Counted from the stretch's first letter, positions 1-12,300 are shown. The stretch is 64,000 nt of DNA from Xestospongia bergquistia (GCA_963965975.1 OZ014419.1:6342150-6406149); one strand, 5' to 3'. Made by a program: numbers and translations. Notes: generated from the sequence alone by a model not told the origin.

Positions 1-571
1 AAGATCTCTGCATGCAAGCTCTCCCAGTTTATAGTAAGTTCTGCTGTAAGATTTTACGGATCAATTGTCATGTATTCACGAAGTTCTGTCACAATAAACA
101 GAGCATTTTAAAGTATTTTGCCAAGCCTAGCGTGACAGATACTGTAGTAACGATCGAGGCGGTCTATTAGCGGCGATCGACGTCGACGGTCTAGTTACAT
201 GACGTCATAGCACCGCAATGCAAGCAAATCCGAAAGTGCGTGTGTTATCCCTGTCTTATGGATTGTGCAAGGAAGGATTTTCCTATAGCCATCATTAGCT
301 TTGTGGTGAAAGTCTCCGGATCAAAGTCAATAGACTCTTTCTAGAAAATTTAATTACTAGCAAAGAAGACAGAGTTAGTAAATTAATTTCCTTCTGATCT
401 AGAGAGGGCACTCAAAGCAGAAGGCCTTAACCGACATCAATTTCTTGACGTAGATACATCTTTCCTCTCAAGGTCTTATTTTCACATGGTTGACAAATTT
501 GGTGTGGTGTGTTTCTAGTAAACTCAAAAACTTTATTTATTGAGTCAGAACAACAGCATTTTTTCCTGGCC
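1..571. other. Upstream non-coding region
   Basis: I see no convincing coding exon here. The stretch 130-250 is relatively CpG-rich compared with its AT-rich surroundings and holds a CRE octamer, so it may be the promoter of the NRPS-like gene downstream. The window may also begin inside a larger intergenic region or a long 5' intron. Confidence 0.4.
200..207. promoter_or_regulatory. CRE-like octamer
   Basis: A perfect palindromic TGACGTCA (CREB/ATF consensus) lies about 370 bases before the first candidate start codon. It is in the only CpG-containing segment of the upstream region. Its function is inferred from the motif alone. Confidence 0.35.
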
Positions 572-905
572 ATGGAAACCGTAAAGGATTTACTAACAGA
601 TGCAGGTCATTCTTCCTATACCATTAAGATAGGTATGTCATGTTGGCAATACAGTTAACAAATGTATCACATGATTATTACATCATATGTTAACAATTCA
701 CAGCTATAATTTGTTTCATCTTCAAGGACCCGCCACAATGTTTACTACTACCGGTTATTCCTCCTCAATACAGGCTGTTCATTTGGCTCGTCAATGTGAC
801 TTATTAATATCTTGTGACATGGCAAAAGGTGTTACACTTGATGTTTCACTTATCACTAAGACTGGTCATCTCAAATACCCTTCAAAGTTTAATGAAGAAG
901 ATTGA
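572..905 (+). CDS. Possible 5' exons of the NRPS-like gene
   Basis: An ATG at 572 opens a short exon (to 632) that ends in a good donor (G|GTATGT). A pyrimidine-rich acceptor ending TTCAAG at 726 leads into a second open segment, and the phase agrees across the splice. The joined peptide starts METVKDLLTDAGHSS and runs about 80 residues to a TGA at 903-905. It overlaps the long downstream frame but is in a different phase, and I find no splice site that would link the two. I do not recognise the peptide; it lacks the HHxxxDG motif expected at this place in a condensation domain. It could be a real 5' end broken by a frameshift, an unrelated small gene, or chance. Confidence 0.3.
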
Positions 906-3612
906 TGTGTCCACTGATCAATCCTATGTTGAATTAGTAAATGTAGAGAGAAGCTATCTCAACTCAAAACAGTCAGACATTGACAATAATTATTGGAATA
1001 AAGAATTTTCAACAATATCTCCTGATGTTAATCTATCAGTCCTTCCTAAAGCTGAGTCCACATGGAATGATTCCACAACATATAGAGCCAAGCATATTAG
1101 CAAAATTGTTCCTTCAAATACTCTTAAAGAAGTAGTCAAATGGTGCAATATTTTAGAGATAACAGAATTCCAATACTATCTGGCATGCACATCACTTGTG
1201 CTACAGAGATACCTTGGTGTCAATGAGATTACTCTTGCAATTCCAGTTAGCACTCGCACCGACATTTACCAGAATTCAGATGGGTCATTTGTAAACACTG
1301 TTCTTTTTAAAGTGAAAGTTGATTTAAACAAAACAATGAAAGAGTATGTTAAATCTGTCGCTAACAGTTGGATGGAGACACTTGCACACTCACAATATCC
1401 TCTCGACCGAGTAGCGGAAGCAGTATGGAAAGAACATGGAAAAAGTATCCACTCCTTTTGCTGTGTGATGTTCAACTACTATGCATCAAAAACAAAGCCC
1501 ACATGTGAGCTTAAAGTACATGCCAAGCATGCCAAAATGCCTTTAACATTAAATGTTTCACATTATGGTAACACAATAGAGGTTGTGTGTGAATGGTCAG
1601 CAGAGTTACTTGATGACAACATTGTAGGAAGGCTGTTTGATGGTGTCATTAGACTATATGATGTAGCATTAAATGTAGAGAATGACAAACTATGTGACAT
1701 TGATGTCTTGTCCCCACTTGAACATAAACTGCTGCAGTCATTCTGTCATGTCGAGTCTAGTCACCAAAAGACTTCTATACCGGTTCACAAAACATTCAAA
1801 GAGTACTCTACTATGTATCCAGATTCTATAGCAATTGTTTTCAATGATTTGACACTGACATACCGTCAACTCGATAATATATCCTCACAAATTGCTAATG
1901 AACTATATCAAAGAATAACTGACAGCAATGTTCTCAAAAGAAATCCTGTTGTCGTTGTAATGAAGAAAGATGAATATGCCATAGCTTCGATTTTGGGAAT
2001 CTGGAAAGCTGGGGGTCATTTTTTACCAGTTCCAATGAGTACTCTTTGTACTGTTTTGGACGACATTTTTGATAAATGCATACCAGCTGCAGTACTTCAT
2101 AACACTCCACTTAACGAAGAAGTTATCGAAAATATCACACGTCACAATTGTCCACTACTGAATGTAACCAATCTTGTTAAAGAATTGGACACTATGAAAC
2201 CCCAACAAGTTCAGCAAGACAATATAGCAAACTTGGATGTAGCTGCAGCAGATGATGACCTTGCATATATTATAAGGACATCTGGATCAACTGGCACACC
2301 AAAACAATGTAGAGTTTCACACAAAAGCCTCGGAATAATAGCAAATGCATGGAAAGATGCCTACAAGATGGATACCTTCTGCATCAACGTCCTTCAATGG
2401 GCACCTCTAACATTTGATGTATTCATTGGAGATTTAGTCAGGAGTCTGGTATGCTCGCCTGGCCAAATGACCATTTGCCCAGATGAATTTAGATTAGATG
2501 TAGCCCATATACTTAATCTCATAAAAGAAAGGAATATAACTATCGCTGAGGTGACACCTCAGTTTGGTTTGCAACTAGTCCAAAATGCTTGTAATAACAA
2601 GTTAGAGTCTCTAAAATTGTTTATTTTAGGCTCTGATGTGCTTCATAGTCATGTATATGAAAAGGTCAAAAACAGCCTAAAAGAAGGTCAAAGATTAATC
2701 AATAGCTATGGAATGACTGAAGCCACTATAGATTCAGCATTCTTTGAAGGAAATAACATTCCAAGAACAAGAACAGGAACTGTGCCAATTGGTCGGCCTT
2801 TACCCAGCGTAGCCATGCACATCTTAGATTCCACAACTTTACAACCATGTCCTGTGGGTACAATTGGTGAGCTGTATATCAGTGGTGACGTTTTAGCTTC
2901 AGGTGATCTCAACATTGTTCAATTGAGTGGTATTAATTGCAAAGGTCTGAAGACGGGTGATGCTGCTTGCTGGTTACCATCAGGTGACATTGAATTATTT
3001 GGTAGATTAGACAGCATGGTTAAAATAAGAGGTTTCAGAGTAAGTACTACAGAAATTGAAAGCAAGATCGTTCAGTTCGTAACTGGTGTTAAAGATGCTT
3101 GTGTTGTTCCCTTGAGTATCAGTGAGAGTACTGGCCACAATGAATTTTTATGTGCCTTTATAACTTTAGAAGATAGTACCGACAAAAATATAGTAAATCA
3201 ACCTGCAATGTATAACCAGTTGAAAGGCAAAGTTCCATACTACATGATACCAGATGTCATACATACATTAGACAAACTACCTTTGACACCTCATGGAAAA
3301 GTCAACTACAAAGCTCTTCCAAAGTTGTCTCAAATGTTGCACAAACAACTTTGTCCTGTAGAAACAGAATCTCAAATTCAATTAAGTTTAAGAGACCTGT
3401 TTTCAGAAGCATTAGGAGTATCAGATTCGAGTTGGATTAATCACGAACTGACTTTCATTCAACAAGGAGGCCATTCACTTGTACTTGTCTATTTTTGTTC
3501 ATTGATCAAACAGAAAATTAACTGTAATTTGGGAATTGCAGACGTTTTCTCTCACCCCAGCATCAAAACATTGGCATCTTATATAGAAGAAAAGAAAAAA
3601 CAAAAAAACTGA
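841..3612 (+). CDS. NRPS-like protein, partial C domain + A + carrier domain
   Basis: A single exon of about 923 residues with the architecture of a nonribosomal peptide synthetase module. Residues ~30-290 match the C-terminal half of a condensation domain (tryptophan motif near YWNKEF, then PVSTRTD), but the N-terminal half with catalytic HHxxxDG is not visible. Residues ~310-830 form an adenylation domain: A3 core SGSTGTPK, A4-like FDVFIGD whose Asp usually binds the amino group of an amino-acid substrate, A5 SYGMTEAT, A7 TGD, A8 GRLDSMVKIRGFR, and A10 LPLTPHGKVNYKAL with the catalytic Lys. Near residue 876 a carrier domain shows GGHSL, with the Ser that would take phosphopantetheine. No thioesterase or reductase follows. 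The first ATG is at 841; the frame is open a little further upstream. Base composition matches the neighbours, but the intronless 2.8 kb frame does not. Domain identity is secure; product, substrate and activity are unknown. Transfer from a bacterium or fungus is an inference. Confidence 0.85.
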   Translation: MFHLSLRLVISNTLQSLMKKIDVSTDQSYVELVNVERSYLNSKQSDIDNNYWNKEFSTISPDVNLSVLPKAESTWNDSTTYRAKHISKIVPSNTLKEVVKWCNILEITEFQYYLACTSLVLQRYLGVNEITLAIPVSTRTDIYQNSDGSFVNTVLFKVKVDLNKTMKEYVKSVANSWMETLAHSQYPLDRVAEAVWKEHGKSIHSFCCVMFNYYASKTKPTCELKVHAKHAKMPLTLNVSHYGNTIEVVCEWSAELLDDNIVGRLFDGVIRLYDVALNVENDKLCDIDVLSPLEHKLLQSFCHVESSHQKTSIPVHKTFKEYSTMYPDSIAIVFNDLTLTYRQLDNISSQIANELYQRITDSNVLKRNPVVVVMKKDEYAIASILGIWKAGGHFLPVPMSTLCTVLDDIFDKCIPAAVLHNTPLNEEVIENITRHNCPLLNVTNLVKELDTMKPQQVQQDNIANLDVAAADDDLAYIIRTSGSTGTPKQCRVSHKSLGIIANAWKDAYKMDTFCINVLQWAPLTFDVFIGDLVRSLVCSPGQMTICPDEFRLDVAHILNLIKERNITIAEVTPQFGLQLVQNACNNKLESLKLFILGSDVLHSHVYEKVKNSLKEGQRLINSYGMTEATIDSAFFEGNNIPRTRTGTVPIGRPLPSVAMHILDSTTLQPCPVGTIGELYISGDVLASGDLNIVQLSGINCKGLKTGDAACWLPSGDIELFGRLDSMVKIRGFRVSTTEIESKIVQFVTGVKDACVVPLSISESTGHNEFLCAFITLEDSTDKNIVNQPAMYNQLKGKVPYYMIPDVIHTLDKLPLTPHGKVNYKALPKLSQMLHKQLCPVETESQIQLSLRDLFSEALGVSDSSWINHELTFIQQGGHSLVLVYFCSLIKQKINCNLGIADVFSHPSIKTLASYIEEKKKQKN

Positions 3613-4039
3613 GGAGCATGTATATAATGATAGTGAAATCGAAACTGAAAAATATCACATGATGATGTCATAACTGGTGATCACGAAAGTACTACTTATA
3701 ACATTACCAATATAATTATTGTAACCGTTTATGATTCTAAGAGTTAGAAACCATTTTAAGATTGTATACAGATAACTACAGTGATGTATGCAATGTAACA
3801 AACAGATGAATTTTCATTATATTTAATTTTATTGTTTTATTAAGTATATTAATGCTAACACAATAATAATATTATACACAAAATTATAGAGAAAAAATCT
3901 GAAAATAAATATAAATGAATTAATTTAGACATCAAGTATATATCAGAGGAAAATAAAAAAATTGTCACAATTTTTAGCAGAAACTATAGCAAACAACAAA
4001 AGACTACAACAACAAAAACATTAAAAAATATTTTAAAAA
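3613..4039. other. Convergent intergenic spacer, AT-rich
   Basis: Very AT-rich sequence between the 3' end of the NRPS-like gene and the 3' end of the membrane-protein gene on the other strand. AATAAA at 3904-3909 is a plausible polyadenylation signal for the plus-strand gene. I see no other feature. Confidence 0.5.
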
Positions 4040-7000
4040 TCAAAACCACGATACAGACATTACTGGTGGTATGATAATTCTCAAAGTCACAAAAAGTAAA
4101 CCAATAAAAGTGCCACCTGCCACTAATGATGGATACATTGGAACCAATGCTATCTTAGCCTAAACAAACAAGACAAATCGATATCCCATTTAATGCATTG
4201 AAGTGTAAACAATAATATACTTACAGTATATCTTGTGGCATTAGTGTAATTTAAAAATATTTCAAGTTCTAAATCAGGAGTGTCTGAAAAGACGTAAGGT
4301 CGAGATGCTATTTCTAATCCTAATCTACGAATAGATTTGCCTTTTGAAGTTAAAATAGTTGCCTGAAGATAAAAGAACGAGAACATGTAATGTGAGCTTT
4401 TCTGAGTAGACAAAAAGTGGCACTTTGAATCTAATATTTAATAACAAGATTGTAATTATAATAAATATTTAAAGGTACTTCTATTGCAATGGAATACTGT
4501 ATGTGGAGCAAGAAAAATATTTAATTCTCAACTATATAGACAAATGAAACTCATTAGTTGTTACTGTCCACTATCTTCTTCTTATTTGTGTCCTCCATTT
4601 TTAACAAATAATAACTAATTCTTAGACCAGCCAATACAATATGCATTAAACTAAAGTAATGCTCTTTCTAATTACTCAATGAGTAGATATATTTACTCTC
4701 CTCAAAATGAAAAAAAAACAGTACTTATAAAAATGCATACATCAAATAAAATCACTTACTAACTGTCTGTGTCCTTACCATAATTATTGGAAAGGCTAGG
4801 GCCACCAACCACACTATCACATTAAGGAATCCAAGGACAATACTCTGTATATGTCCACTCCCTGTCTTACTTAGATCTAGGTAGGCTGTGTGAAAACAAA
4901 GTTTTAGACAAATGGTGGATGGACAGACAGCATGTACTTACAATAAATAACATTACCAACAAAAATAAAAATGATTAGTGTCATCACAAATGACAGTCGT
5001 CCATTCAACACCTTCAAGAATTCGTATATACGGTAAATTTCCTGTAACGAGTAAAATTAAAATAACTCCGTCAACTCTTTTGAATAATTTTGGGGGTTAA
5101 TTATAAACTCATAAAATGTTGCACACAAATGGAGTAATACTCAATGAGTCAGTATTAGGGTTACATGGCCTGATAGACTCAATAAGTTTATAATCTTAAG
5201 AAATCTTTAAAAAATGGCATTGAGACTGCAGCTCTAACTAATCCTAAAATCATCAACCATGCAAAGCATGACAGACAAAAGTCACATTAACATTCATTCA
5301 CCTTAGAGGCATCAGTTAGTGTCTTGTATCGTTTGTTTTCCACTTTATCTGTGACATTTTCAATGTAAAAAGAGAGTAGTTGACATTGTGAAACATAGTT
5401 AATAACAACAGCAATGTAGAGGAGATCAAAAAAGATAAAACCAAACATAGAAGTACAGACAAAAGCATAATGAAGACCCTCATATATATCTTTTGAACTA
5501 AAGAAATCATATAATATTATTAACATGAAATGTTCATACTTGATCTTTGTACTATTTTGCTAACCAAGCTCACATTTTTAATTGATTCCATTGATCATCA
5601 GCAGTTATATTATTAGTGAACCATTGAATTATTAAAGTTTTCTGATCCAGTTGAAGAACAAAGATGCGTAACACACTAGTAGCAAATGAAGCTATAAACC
5701 AAATAACTCCTGACACTAAAAAAGTCCTATTTTTAAAGGAAAGTCAGTCATCACAAAAATATTGAACTCACAATAATATGAAGACAGGTTTTTTACGAGA
5801 CTTGTTAACACTGGTATAATTATAGCTTAAAAAAACCTACATGGTACATTATGTGTTAGAGCAGCTTGCTTTCCCTTTCCCTCTCTATCCCGTACTTAAT
5901 GTTATCTTACTGTTTCTGATAAGGATGATAAGTGTTCTGGTTCCAAGAATCTAAAAATTAGTAGACCTCCGAGGTAAGATCCCAGTATGAGTACATATGA
6001 CACAACATCAGTACTGACAATGTGTTTATCACAGTCTAAGATAGAGAAGTTACCTCTTGGTATAGGAGGACGAGACTGAAAGACAACAGGTGTACAATAA
6101 TTGTTAATACTAATATTCATATACACTACAGTTTAATGTAAGGATTATGATATAGAACAATATATAACTATGTCCAATGTGTTCTCTGTTAATATCCAAT
6201 AAAATTTCTTATAGGTTTAGCATTAGGAAATGCATGTAAAAACATGTACAAGGACTTACAAGAATTTGTTAATAGTATTAGTAAGTAATTAGGGGTTTAG
6301 GGACTTTAATAATACAACAACTATGATTAATATCAAAAATAGATTTTTTTGGCTCTATTTAAAATTCTCTACTTTATAATCAAAAAGTTGACATTGTTCT
6401 GTCTCTGTAATTTGAAATTCTTATCCATTTAAATTAAAAATGCAGATTTTGTGATCGAGGTGAACAACAAGAAAATAAAGATGTATCATTAAAGCATATT
6501 ATAGCCATACTTACTAACCCTAGATCGAGAGAAACATGTGGTAATTTGAGAACCACAAGCAAATATTAACATTAAAAATATAAAAACAGGATAGACAACA
6601 TTGCAAATCTTCTTATACAAAGATGTGTGATCATATCGAGACCGAAAGGTACGCCATCCAATCTGTCGATGTAATTAATAAAATAATAATAAATAATAAA
6701 ATTTACATACCACTTTCAAGAAGAAATGATAAGGACCAAGAACATATTTCTTACACAAATCAAGAGCATTAGTAGTGGCTGGTTCATCCCAACCAAAAGA
6801 AGCCAGACCTGTCTACATTTGTAGTTGTAATAAAGATTCAAAAAGGAATAGTTTGTTTAATGCATCCAGTACTCTTACCAAGTTATCATATTCATTTTCC
6901 CCTTCTGACTCAATAAAACTTGTTGTAAATTGTCCTTCAATGATTCCACCTGAACTTCCTTCTTCTTCAATTTCTCTTTCCTGTCTACTATCGAGACTAG

Positions 7001-8396
7001 ATGATCTAGTGGGGACTTCCAACACCTCTATCTCTGCTCTACCATCCTCTCTATTAGACAAAAAAACATCAATAAGAATCGCCAATTAGTAAGAACTTGG
7101 TCAATATAACACACTATTTCAAATGTAGATGCTATCTAGGTGAAGATCTTGAAGCTTCAGTTTAGACATTAATAACAAAAATTGTCCTAAGAGTTTTAAT
7201 AAAAACAGTAAGATCAAGAAGCTAAGAACCATGTTATCAAGATTAATCATCACAATTTCCTATGAATATCTCACAGTCCCATCTTAATGTCATATGGGAC
7301 CGTGGGATTATGGACAACATAGGATCTTCCTAAATCGTAAAGATGGGATTGTGGGATTAGGACAGCATAGGACTTCCTCTAGATATTCCAATAGCAAACC
7401 ATGCATGGAGAAACAATGGTAAGAATGCAGAAATTAAACTATTTTTTGTTACAAGTTATAAGATAATAAAAAAACATTTTGGCATACAAAGTGTGCCAGG
7501 TAAATATGTTCCTATGGTGACTAGTCATTTAGTTACCTCATGATAATGGTGGACATTAATATATAATGTACTAATAACACTATTAATATATAATGTACTA
7601 ATAACACTATTAATTATAATGTACTAATAACACTATTAATATATAATGTACTAATAACACTATTAATATATAATGTACTAATAACAATATTAATATATAA
7701 TGTACTAATAACAATATTAATATATAATGTACTAATAACAATATTAATATATAATGTACTAATAACACTATTAATATATAATGTACTAATAACACTATTA
7801 ATATATAATGTACTAATAACAATATTAATATATAATGTACTAATAACAATATTAATATACAATTACAATTAATTACCTATGAGAATATAATGTAATACGT
7901 TGTATATTATTTTGAGATGGACGAGGACTCCTTTTATGAGTATGTCTACTATCTTGTGTCTTCTGGTATCTTAACCGACCTAAATAACCACTATTTTAAT
8001 GGATATGTTTTTTTAAAGCAATATAAATATTAATACTTTAAAGAGTTTATGGGAAAGCAATTTTAGTTGCTATCCCAGCACAATACTATGTGCATTGTTG
8101 TTTTGTTAAAGTTTATATAGGATGATTACTAAAATCAATTAAACATTTAATCGGATGTATCTTAACTTGTTAATATGTTAAAAGAAATCTTTCTAAAATG
8201 TGGTCATTTCTACTCTATAGCTATGAAAAGCAAATTGTTGGTTGTTTTATAAATTTAAAATACCAACACACACACACAGAGTCATTACATTATTGACTAA
8301 ATTTTAAGGGACACTTTCAAAAACCAGTAAAATCTATCAGTAATGAAACTGAAACTAAATTGCTAATTTAACTTTCCTTTAGTTCTAGTATTTGGA

Positions 8397-8432
<36 letters not shown>

Positions 8433-8668
8433 AGACCTCATCATATTTCCTCATCTTTTTTAATCATAAACATGACAGAGCATGCATAGTAACCTTTTCA
8501 CTTACCAGTCCACGTTTTTCTCTGGTTTTTTCCTTTCTTGTCTTCTGCTGGTGTTAGACTTACATAGCTGGCTCCTGAATTGACATTTGTATCGTCTCTG
8601 GTAAGAGCAGTACTCATTTCTTGAGTTTTTTCAAGAGAATCTGATTCCAATAATGGTCTTTTATCCAT
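4040..8668 (-). CDS. Multi-pass membrane protein, gustatory-receptor-like
   Basis: About ten exons joined from splice sites on the minus strand. The ATG at 8668 starts MDKRPLLESDSLEK; exon 2 lies near 7877-7982; an acidic cytoplasmic exon near 6890-7050 follows. Hydrophobic exons come next: GWRTFRSRYDHTSLYKK then VVYPVFIFLMLIFACG (near 6530-6660), VVSYVLILGSYLGGLLIF (5910-6075), GVIWFIASFATSVLRIF (near 5570-5720), FGFIFFDLLYIAVVINYV (5300-5510), FVMTLIIFIFVGNVIYC, IVLGFLNVIVWLVALAFP, and a last exon ending in TFIGLLFVTLRIIIPP. That gives about seven membrane segments. The INYVSQCQLLSFYIENV segment after a membrane span, and a last exon that leads straight into the final span, recall the gustatory-receptor-like branch of the insect chemoreceptor superfamily, which are ligand-gated cation channels. 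The long charged N-terminus is unlike insect receptors; PHTF-type proteins are an alternative. The gene is real with high confidence; the family call is an inference. Confidence 0.6.
7557..7858. repeat. 27-bp tandem repeat, about 11 units
   Basis: Eleven copies of a 27-base AT-rich unit, each containing GTACTAATAAC followed by A(C/A)TATTAATATATAAT. One unit is 25 bases. The copies alternate between two variants (AACACTA and AACAATA). The block sits in the second intron of the gustatory-receptor-like gene. Open frames across it are artefacts of the 27-base (9-codon) period. Confidence 0.95.
8397..8431. repeat. (GA)n microsatellite
   Basis: A run of GA dinucleotides in the first intron of the membrane-protein gene; on the coding strand it reads as a CT tract. 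Confidence 0.9.
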
Positions 8669-9322
8669 TTCACGTGATATCCTTTTGGGACAAACACAGT
8701 GCTCAAAGCAAGATTGTTATGAAGAAGTCCGTTGGTAGGAGGATTGTCTCGCGTGATCATAAATTTAAAAGGTCAACAGAACTAATAGCTGATATGAAGG
8801 TATATATATAAACTGCAACATTATTCTTGTAATAACTTTAGTTGAATAGAATTTACTGTGTAGTGTGTGATAAAGATAAAAGTATTATCAATTTTTCTTT
8901 ATTTTATTTAGTGTTGATCTTTAATTTTATTTGTTGAACTTTTTATTTAATAATTCTCTTAATTAAACCACAAATAAAGTCATTCAATATAATATATATA
9001 TATAATTATATTATAACTTCTACACATTAAGTCACCCACACCCAAGAACTGCATACAAAACTATATTTTCTTAGAGAAACAAAAAGAACAAAACACTACA
9101 GAATCAATTCCAATGAAAAAGATATAATAATTATAATAATTATAAATATAATATTATTATATACTTTTTCTTCTAAGCATAATATCTAACCTACATTACA
9201 TAAGAACAAACTTTATTTTATAACTTAGGATATATTTAAGAATATAAGAATTTCCAAGCTGGGAAAATTATGTATTTTTATCGAGTGCATGTCACATGAT
9301 GATGGAATAATCAAATTAACTG
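8669..9322. other. Spacer between membrane-protein gene and TFDP
   Basis: This holds the 5' flank of the membrane-protein gene and the 3' flank of TFDP, both on the minus strand. It is AT-rich with a short TATATA run near 8998. I see no additional gene. Confidence 0.5.
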
Positions 9323-12300
9323 TTAATACGATACTGAAGGATTGGAAAGGGTTAAAAATGAGTTAATAGAATTGCTTGCCTGTTCAATCTTTTCAGGTTG
9401 AGTTACGGGTGGTAATGGGTGTAGTTCTGATGGTACAGTGTTGCTAGGCAACCCATTAGATGGAGATGATAAAACTGGTGTCGTGCTTTCGTATTGAACT
9501 GGGTCATTATTTGATGTGGGTAACAAATGTTGTTGCCTTAAAAGGGATGACATCACATTTTGTTGCAAAGAAGCCAGGACTTCAGCCATGCTCACAGCAG
9601 GTAATGGTTGAACTGTTACCACTTTAGTACCAGGTGACTTACTCTGGGAAGCTAGGGCACCAGTAGTTGATGGAACTCCTTGTGCCTTTAATAATGGTGA
9701 TTGTGAGGTTTGACTAATAGGTTGTTGAGTACAAGGACGTATTCCACCTGAAAGAGGTGAAGGTGCAAAGTTTAAAGGTCGTGCTGTTACAGTGCCACCT
9801 CTAAACGATGTAGGAGATTGAGTAGGAGAGGAGAGTGATTGAGACACTGCCGCTGAAGACATTAAAGGAGAGGAGAGTTGCTGTTGTTGAAGTTGTTGAA
9901 TGGTAGAGAGAGCAGCAGCAACTGAGGCAGGATTCTGTGAATTAACAAGTGCAGCTGCTGCAAGAGCTAAAGGAGAATTAGCAGAGATTGTAGAGGATGT
10001 TCCATTGCTGTGCTCGCTCAAAAGAGGGGTGAGTAGAGTGGCTGCAGCATTAGCTGAAAGATGTGATGCAGGTGTTGATGTTTGAGGTGGGACTGGTGCA
10101 ACAACAGCTGGTAATGAAGTAGCTACTGGTGATTGAGGTACTGCATTATTTAACAGTGATATTTGAGCCATTTCTGTTTTTTTAAAAAATAAAAATTGTC
10201 ATTAGATTTTAGAATTGGCACTTTAAAAATTAATTACCAAGTTTGTCAAATATGTTATTGAAACAGAATATCAAATTCTTTGTTGATAAACATGAACACA
10301 TAAGTGATCGTGCACACTCATCTTGTGGGTGTGGCTTAGTGAGAAATGTCTATTTACAAGAAGTACTATATAACAATAAACCGACCACTCATTGTCTTCA
10401 ATAACAGTTAGTGTTACATCTAAAGACACATTCAACTGTCATTAATAAACACAAAAGCGTGCTAACTTCTATTATTACAAGTATGCATCTTATAATATGA
10501 GGCATTCACTGAAAGGACACATATTATATTCTTATTAAATGTGAATTTATGATATTCTGTATAAGTAGTGACATTTATTTACCATCAAGGACAGGCTCAA
10601 ATATCTTGGGTAGCATCCCTTTAGCAGTAGCCAGTGACTCAGCCGTACATTGACCTGACTGCAGGCCACAGTCCATACCCATTTTTTTGAGGACATCAAC
10701 ATCTTGATGCAACTCAAATGTATTATCGAATGTGAAGACGTACTCTGATCTGTTAATACAAAGATATAGTTAATATGTGTGTATACATTGTAAGTCATTT
10801 TCTTGTAGACAATATATACTTGTTACAAATTCAAGTCTCATTTAGTAGTCTTAATTTTTTACATATGATGTCATTATGACTCATATTATGAGATACATCT
10901 GTGCCTGATTATACAGTAATTTATCATACTTGTCACTGGATATACTGCAGTCAATGGTTGTCTGTTTGTTAGTGTTAACTAATATAAACGGGAGACCGAT
11001 AGCGGAGTGTTGACTAGGTGAATCACCAGCCTCAGCTCTCTCACGATTTCTCTTGATTAAATTCTTTAATGTAAGAATCTAATAGAAAATTAAACAAAAT
11101 AATTTTTTAGATAAAAAATTAGATATAGAAAAAATTATGATATAAATTTGACTGAGAGTAAATTCAGAATGTAAAGTTTTATAGAAAGTACATGAAAGAA
11201 AAATATTTATAAATTATGGAAAGCTAGCTTACTTGTATAACCAGTTCATGAAGTTCTGCTGTTTTCTTTGATATACGATCTTCATATGCTGACAACTCCC
11301 CCTGTAATAATATGTAATTAATATATCAAGTGACATGTAGTTATTAAAGGAGTGTGTCAGTGGGAGTGGTTTATAATCACCTGTATGTGTTCACATTCTT
11401 GTACTGAGTTTGTTGGTAACCCAATCCAATGTATTTCCTTCTTTTCTTTATTAATAATATTCATAGCCATTAGGACATTTAATGCATCATAGACACGCCT
11501 CCTAATATTCTTTTGATCAATTTGCTAAAATGAATAGAAAGGGCAGCACATTAAAATTAATATATTTTTAATTGCATTAGGTTTCTAGCTAATGCCATAT
11601 ATCCTAAATTTATAGACTCAATCTATGGTTTCACTAACCCCATCTTGTCCAGCCTTCCTCTCTGCTTCACCTAATTCTTTCACTAATTCATCAGCTACCT
11701 GAACAAGGTTAAAAATTTATTAAATATTCACACATCATACAAGCCACACAAATTAAATAAGTGCTGTCAAGTGCTCTTATTGTGGTATAAAAGAATGCAA
11801 TAGTATCTTCCTCTTGAGGTAAAAAACCATACTAATATTCTCCTTATACCCTCCTCCACAAATACTCACATCAAAGACAATGCTAATAACAGGAGGGCAT
11901 AAGATGACTATCAGCTGAATACACTTTACTTGCCACACCACAACCATAGTCACTATGTATACTGTAGCTATGAATCATAAGTTATCCTAAGATTGTGCTG
12001 ATGATTTAAAGAGTCAGCTAATAAAACAGGTTTGGTTGATCTTACAAATTCTTTGTGTCATCTATTAAAATACAACTAGCAACTTAATTATTACTATAAT
12101 TTAAAACAATTCTTAAGTTAGTGTATCTATTATATTAGCATAAGTTACTGCATGCCATGCCTACTACAGTCTGTTTTTAGAAGAACATGTATACTTGATA
12201 TGACAAGCACATCAAATATGACCTTTATATCGAGTTTTACAGTATCATAAAAATTAATATACTTTATTGAAAATAATTAGGATCCTTAACTACTTAAGTG

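Noticed and set aside
1-3612. The NRPS-like segment as contaminating bacterial DNA
   Set aside because: No ribosome-binding sites, operon packing or composition change; it sits directly next to intron-rich animal genes, although read-level proof is lacking.
7610-7862. Two overlapping open frames of about 80 codons with periodic hydrophobic residues
   Set aside because: Produced by the 27-bp tandem repeat, whose period is a multiple of three.
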